From NCBI RefSeq assembly GCF_947504135.1, contig NZ_CANNGG010000003.1, positions 310,001 through 374,000 on the forward strand: a stretch of 64,000 nt of DNA. Direction: 5' to 3'. Below the pieces are notes generated by a model, which had not been told where the DNA came from, ran no database searches, and worked only from the letters and a program-made list of their open reading frames with translations. Made by a program: the position numbers and the translations under genes. Below, in pieces: positions 60,444 to 64,000 of this stretch (the stretch's first letter is position 1; each line of letters opens with the position of its first letter). The stretch is from an uncultured Tenacibaculum sp. Its GTDB lineage: Bacteria; Bacteroidota; Bacteroidia; Flavobacteriales; Flavobacteriaceae.

Positions 60444-60890
60444 TTAGTGATTAGACGTTTCATCTGCTTTTACATCACCTTTTAAACTCATTTCCATACC
60501 GTGATCGTATTGACAGCATCCTGGTAAGTTTCCATAAGCTTCTTCATTTCCAGCTACTTTATCAGTATCATATCCTGAAGCCGCAATAGCATTATGAATA
60601 GCATCTACATTTGTTTTAGAACCATCAAACGATACATTAACTTGCTTTCTTAACTTATCCCATTCTGCCGATGCTACTCCATCTACACCATTTACAGCTT
60701 TTTCGATAGTGCTTTTGCACATTCCGCAGTTACCTCTTACTCCAAAAGTTGTTGTAGTCATCGCTACTTCTTGAGTTGTTGTTTGCTCTGTTTGAATGTC
60801 TTTTGTTTCGGTTTCTTTTTTAGCTTCGTTTTTACAACTTACTAAACCAATTGTAGCTAACATAGCCACTCCTAAGATTACTTTTCTCAT
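60444..60890 (-). CDS. Periplasmic HMA-domain metal-binding lipoprotein
   Basis: This 148-residue lipoprotein (lipobox IGLVSCKNE, Cys 19) has a Thr/Glu-rich linker and one HMA domain with GNCGMCKST (Cys55, Cys58) and the matching fold VNVSFDGSKTNVDAIHNAIAASGYD. The tail has CCQYDHGMEM, another possible metal site. It probably carries Cu(I) or Ag(I) in the periplasm for the CusB/CusC pump encoded upstream. Confidence 0.85.
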   Translation of the reverse strand: MRKVILGVAMLATIGLVSCKNEAKKETETKDIQTEQTTTQEVAMTTTTFGVRGNCGMCKSTIEKAVNGVDGVASAEWDKLRKQVNVSFDGSKTNVDAIHNAIAASGYDTDKVAGNEEAYGNLPGCCQYDHGMEMSLKGDVKADETSNH

Positions 60891-60903
60891 TTTGAATTGA
60901 TAT

Positions 60904-62607
60904 TTAATTATTATTTATTGTTTCTTTTACCTCACCACATTTCAGCATCATATCGCCAAAATACGGATTTAATACTTGTTTTTCTTTACTTAACCAATAG
61001 GCTCCTTTGTCACTATCTGCCATAGGACAATATTGCTTGTAGGTCACCTCATTAATTCCGAAAGATTGAACTGCCTTAATAAAATGCTCTGACACTGTTT
61101 TAAAAGACTTTCTCTGCGCATCTATGTCTGTTGTTTTAGCCATATCTGCACTTCCTTCTTTTAATACAGGAATCAATTGCATCCATTGTTTATGTGCTGC
61201 TTCGTTGGTTAGCAACTTCATATCTATTAGCTCAATACTTTTATTTAACTCTGCAGCGCTTTCTTTTGCTTTATTCGCATCGGTCTTTACCAAAGCATTT
61301 TTTAAATTTATATAATCTTCATACGCTTTTTGCAATTGCTCTTTAAAGGCTTTAGGAGTACTAAAAGACTCTATAATCTCCTTCGTATGATTCATCATTG
61401 ATTTCTTTCCTTGCAATTGAGCAGAAGCATCTATTGTAAACACACCGTTCGTTACAATTTCTTCTCCTGAATTCAATCCTTTTTCTACTTGATAATTCTC
61501 CCCTACTCTTCCTCCTAACACTACTTCGCGCATTTCAAAAACAGGCTTGTCTACTTCTGGTTTCACATATACTACCGATCGCTTTCCTGTCCATAAAACT
61601 GCTGTAGCTGGAATACTCAATTGTTGTTCTGTTTGCTTTTCTGTAGCTTCCACCTTTCCTATAACAAACATTGCTGGCTTAAACCTTCCTTTGCTATTGT
61701 TAAGAACAGCACGTATAGTTACCGTACGAGTTTCTTGATTTAACACAGGGTCGATAAACGAAACTTTTGCTTTAAAAGTTTCGTTAGGATATGCATTTGT
61801 AGTAATTGATATATTTTGACCTACTTTAAAATTACTGATTTGATTCTCATATACGTCAAAGTTTGCCCATACTGAATTCAAATTAGCTATTTTCAATAAG
61901 GCCTGTCCTTGGCTTACATAATCTCCTTGTTCTACTAATTTTTCTGATACTGTACCAGAAACTGTAGCATACACAGGAAAGTTTTCCTTTACAACTCCTG
62001 TTTTCTCTATCTGATTGATTTGATTTTCTGAAAGCTTCCATAACTTCAACTTATTTCTAACTGCTTTGTACAATTCTGGTTGACTTTCTTTTAAAGAAGC
62101 TGCTGTTAGTAACTCTTGTTGTGCTTTCACTAATTCTGGAGAATAGATTGTTGCAAGTAATTGTCCTTTATTTATTTTCTCTCCAGTAAAATTCACATTC
62201 AAACGCTCAATTCTTCCTGCAAAATAACTCACTTGTACTGCATTCGACTTTTCGTTTTCTGCTATTTTTCCTGACAATGTAATTGTATTACCTACACTCA
62301 TAGCATTACCTATTACAGTAGTTTGAACGTTTGCTAAGGCTAATGCATTTTTAGTCAACTTAAACTGATTTACAGCTAATCCTTCTGCTCCTGCTTCAGC
62401 AGGAATTAAATCCATTCCACAAATAGGACAATCTCCTGGTTCAGGTTGCATAATTTGTGGATGCATAGAACAAGTCCACATTTTATTTCCTTCAGCAGTT
62501 TCACTTGCATGATTATAACTTCCTCCTTCAGAAGAACCTCCAAAGAGCAACCACCCTAAGGTTACCCCTACAATTAAAATTACTATATAAACTATATATT
62601 TTTTCAT
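60904..62607 (-). CDS. cusB: CusB-like efflux adaptor with heavy-metal-binding and DUF3347 domains
   Basis: This 567-residue adaptor has an N-terminal membrane anchor (YIVYIVILIVGVTLGWLLFGG) and a heavy-metal-binding domain (MWTCSMHPQIMQPEPGDCPI, CGMDLIP). The adaptor core follows (TLSGKIAENEKSNAVQVSYF, GQLLATIYSPELVKAQQELL, GTVSEKLVEQGDYVSQGQ). The C-terminal ~150 residues are a DUF3347-like helical domain with CPMADSDKGAYWLSKEKQVLNP. It links an RND pump (probably encoded beyond the window) to the CusC-like channel. The next gene begins 13 bases later. Confidence 0.9.
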   Translation of the reverse strand: MKKYIVYIVILIVGVTLGWLLFGGSSEGGSYNHASETAEGNKMWTCSMHPQIMQPEPGDCPICGMDLIPAEAGAEGLAVNQFKLTKNALALANVQTTVIGNAMSVGNTITLSGKIAENEKSNAVQVSYFAGRIERLNVNFTGEKINKGQLLATIYSPELVKAQQELLTAASLKESQPELYKAVRNKLKLWKLSENQINQIEKTGVVKENFPVYATVSGTVSEKLVEQGDYVSQGQALLKIANLNSVWANFDVYENQISNFKVGQNISITTNAYPNETFKAKVSFIDPVLNQETRTVTIRAVLNNSKGRFKPAMFVIGKVEATEKQTEQQLSIPATAVLWTGKRSVVYVKPEVDKPVFEMREVVLGGRVGENYQVEKGLNSGEEIVTNGVFTIDASAQLQGKKSMMNHTKEIIESFSTPKAFKEQLQKAYEDYINLKNALVKTDANKAKESAAELNKSIELIDMKLLTNEAAHKQWMQLIPVLKEGSADMAKTTDIDAQRKSFKTVSEHFIKAVQSFGINEVTYKQYCPMADSDKGAYWLSKEKQVLNPYFGDMMLKCGEVKETINNN

Positions 62608-62611
62608 CTGT

Positions 62612-63913
62612 TTATTTTATTAAATAATTAATAATGGTACTTTGAGTATAATAAGTTACTTCTGATGTAATCATGTTTGTTTGAAACTTTAATTGTAACT
62701 CCTGAATATCTAACACATCATTAAAGTCGATTGTACCTGTCTCGTAACTTTTTACCAAAATTTGTTCAGCATTTTTTGCTTGCTCTAAATTTTTGAGTTG
62801 TGTTTTATGACTTATCATCGCTGCATTTCTATCTGATACAGCTCTATACAATACAGTTTCTAACGTATTGTATCGTTGTTGTTTTTGGGAAAGAATTTCT
62901 TCTTGCTGCAACTTGTTTTGTTTAGTTACAGATGTATTCTTCTTATTGAAAATAGGTATTGATAATGATATCATTGGCATTACAATGTCTTTTCCATTCT
63001 CAGCCATATCCATATCTGTACGTTTAGCCACATTTACATAATCAAGACCGAAACCAATCATTGGTTGTTTTTCTTTTTGATTTAATAATTCTGATTTTTC
63101 TACAGAAGTATACATTTTATCAAACTTTACCAACTCAGGGTGCAACTGTAAATTACTCGGCTGTATTTTAGCAGCCTCTGCCGGAATCGGTAAGCTATCT
63201 ACAACGCTAATAGAAGTCATAATATCTTGATTTAATAATTTATTAAATGCCTTTTCTATACCTGAAAAAGTCTCCACCAATACTTCTTTTTGCTGATTCA
63301 ACTCATTCTGTCTTATCTGTAATCTTAACACATCTACTGCTGATGCTTTACCTACTCCTACCGAAGTCAACGCTAACTTTTCATACGTTTTAAGCAATTC
63401 TATATTTTCATCCAATACGTTTTGCTTTGCTTTTAGTTCGTAGAGTTTGTAATACAATTGCGCTACCGACGCCATTAACTTACGTTTAACAACCATCATA
63501 TCTTGATAGCTAGCATCAGCTAATGATGACACATAATTTTCTCTTGCTGATATAGTTCCAAAAAAAGGAATCATTTGTTTTACAGAAAGCTTAAACTTCT
63601 GCGGACCTGTACGCGTTTCTGGTTCACTCACAAAATATCCTGCTCCAAACTCTGTATTAGGCAAAGTATTCACTTCTTCCTTTTTTTCTGAAATACGTCT
63701 GTATTGCGCATCAAACTGTTGTACTTCTGGACTATTTTCTAAAGCTATATTTATGTATTCTTGTAAATCTTGCGCATTTGAAAAATGAAAAACTAAAAGT
63801 GAAAAACTAAAAGTCAACATTCTTTTTAAATGAAAAGTGAAAAACGAAAAACGAAAAACGAAAACTACCCAGTTTTTTATTTCACGAAATATGAAAGCTA
63901 TAAATTTTTTCAT
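62612..63913 (-). CDS. cusC: CusC-like outer-membrane efflux channel (TolC family)
   Basis: This TolC-family protein has two long helical-hairpin halves: LQEYINIALENSPEVQQFDAQYRR and KRKLMASVAQLYYKLYELKAKQ in the first, TVLYRAVSDRNAAMISHKTQLKN and KSYETGTIDFNDVLDIQELQL in the second. The start is uncertain. ATG 63913 gives 433 residues with an odd Phe-rich leader and overlaps the upstream gene by 4 bases. ATG 63820 (MLTFSFSLLVFHFSNAQ) gives a clean signal peptide. It lies 4 bases before the CusB-like gene. Confidence 0.85.
   Translation of the reverse strand: MKKFIAFIFREIKNWVVFVFRFSFFTFHLKRMLTFSFSLLVFHFSNAQDLQEYINIALENSPEVQQFDAQYRRISEKKEEVNTLPNTEFGAGYFVSEPETRTGPQKFKLSVKQMIPFFGTISARENYVSSLADASYQDMMVVKRKLMASVAQLYYKLYELKAKQNVLDENIELLKTYEKLALTSVGVGKASAVDVLRLQIRQNELNQQKEVLVETFSGIEKAFNKLLNQDIMTSISVVDSLPIPAEAAKIQPSNLQLHPELVKFDKMYTSVEKSELLNQKEKQPMIGFGLDYVNVAKRTDMDMAENGKDIVMPMISLSIPIFNKKNTSVTKQNKLQQEEILSQKQQRYNTLETVLYRAVSDRNAAMISHKTQLKNLEQAKNAEQILVKSYETGTIDFNDVLDIQELQLKFQTNMITSEVTYYTQSTIINYLIK
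63786..63865. repeat. Short tandem repeats at the start of the CusC-like gene
   Basis: Copies of TGAAAAACTAAAAG (twice, one imperfect) and GAAAAAC units (three in a row near 63840-63862). On the coding strand they give the Phe/Ser-rich leader (FVFRFSFFTF). Unit-number changes could alter the leader or the start. Confidence 0.5.
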
Positions 63914-63999
63914 GATATTGACTTTTTTGATGTTTTTATTGAACTTACCAACATTGCCACAAGCTCTTTACAAACCGAATGTAATGACTGATATTTATC
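63910..63999 (-). CDS. C-terminal end of upstream operon gene (partial)
   Basis: An open minus-strand frame from the window edge to TGA at 63912-63910, which overlaps the ATG of the CusC-like gene (ATGA, 4 bases). It encodes YQSLHSVCKELVAMLVSSIK and a basic tail. The overlap suggests translational coupling. It is too short to assign. Confidence 0.35.
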   Translation of the reverse strand, partial: DKYQSLHSVCKELVAMLVSSIKTSKKSIS

Positions 64000-64000
64000 T

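Overview
The window is a piece of a low-G+C Bacteroidota chromosome, most likely a marine Flavobacteriaceae (Tenacibaculum/Polaribacter-like, inferred). Support comes from TAnnTTTG-type -7 promoter boxes, a tmRNA tag reading GEDNYALAA, curli genes of the Bacteroidota type, a SusC-like domain, an S46 dipeptidyl-peptidase, and paired type II and type III glutamine synthetases.

Left chromosomal part (1-33320): the end of a TrkH potassium channel; mpl (peptidoglycan recycling); a giant alpha-2-macroglobulin; a small outer-membrane barrel; secreted or lipoprotein peptidases (S8, M28, a transglutaminase-like protein, S46); a saccharopine-dehydrogenase-like enzyme; tmRNA; rpsU; prfA; a frameshifted lipoprotein; purM; a curli operon (csgA-csgB-like-csgE-csgF-csgG plus a beta-propeller lipoprotein); divergent GSIII and GSII; a Ca/Na antiporter; and two small conserved genes leading to tRNA-Arg(ACG).

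Integrated element (33379-60340, about 27 kb): it sits in the 3' end of tRNA-Arg. A 22-bp direct repeat of the tRNA end marks both borders, and a tyrosine recombinase, an S24-type repressor and an excisionase-like gene lie at the right end. The left end carries metal-efflux cargo: a His-rich protein, an RND pump fused to its outer-membrane channel, an adaptor and a P1B ATPase. The remainder is one long leftward block. It runs from a probable replication protein (10-bp iterons lie in and near its gene) through a transglutaminase-like protein, several small proteins with a single membrane anchor and beta-rich capsid-like candidates, to a lysis cassette (holin-like, single-chain-spanin-like, GH108 lysozyme) and an ArdC/zincin protein fused to a RecA-like ATPase. 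A cation transporter is inserted as a second cargo. I see no terminase, portal or tail genes. My best reading is a temperate, possibly tailless and membrane-containing provirus or phage-plasmid that carries metal resistance. This is the strongest candidate here for an undescribed system, but its virus nature is inferred.

Right chromosomal part (60341-64000): the original tRNA-Arg terminator, now 27 kb from its gene, followed by a leftward copper/silver efflux operon (HMA lipoprotein, CusB-like adaptor, CusC-like channel) that continues beyond the window. The element therefore carries metal efflux genes into a locus already next to one.
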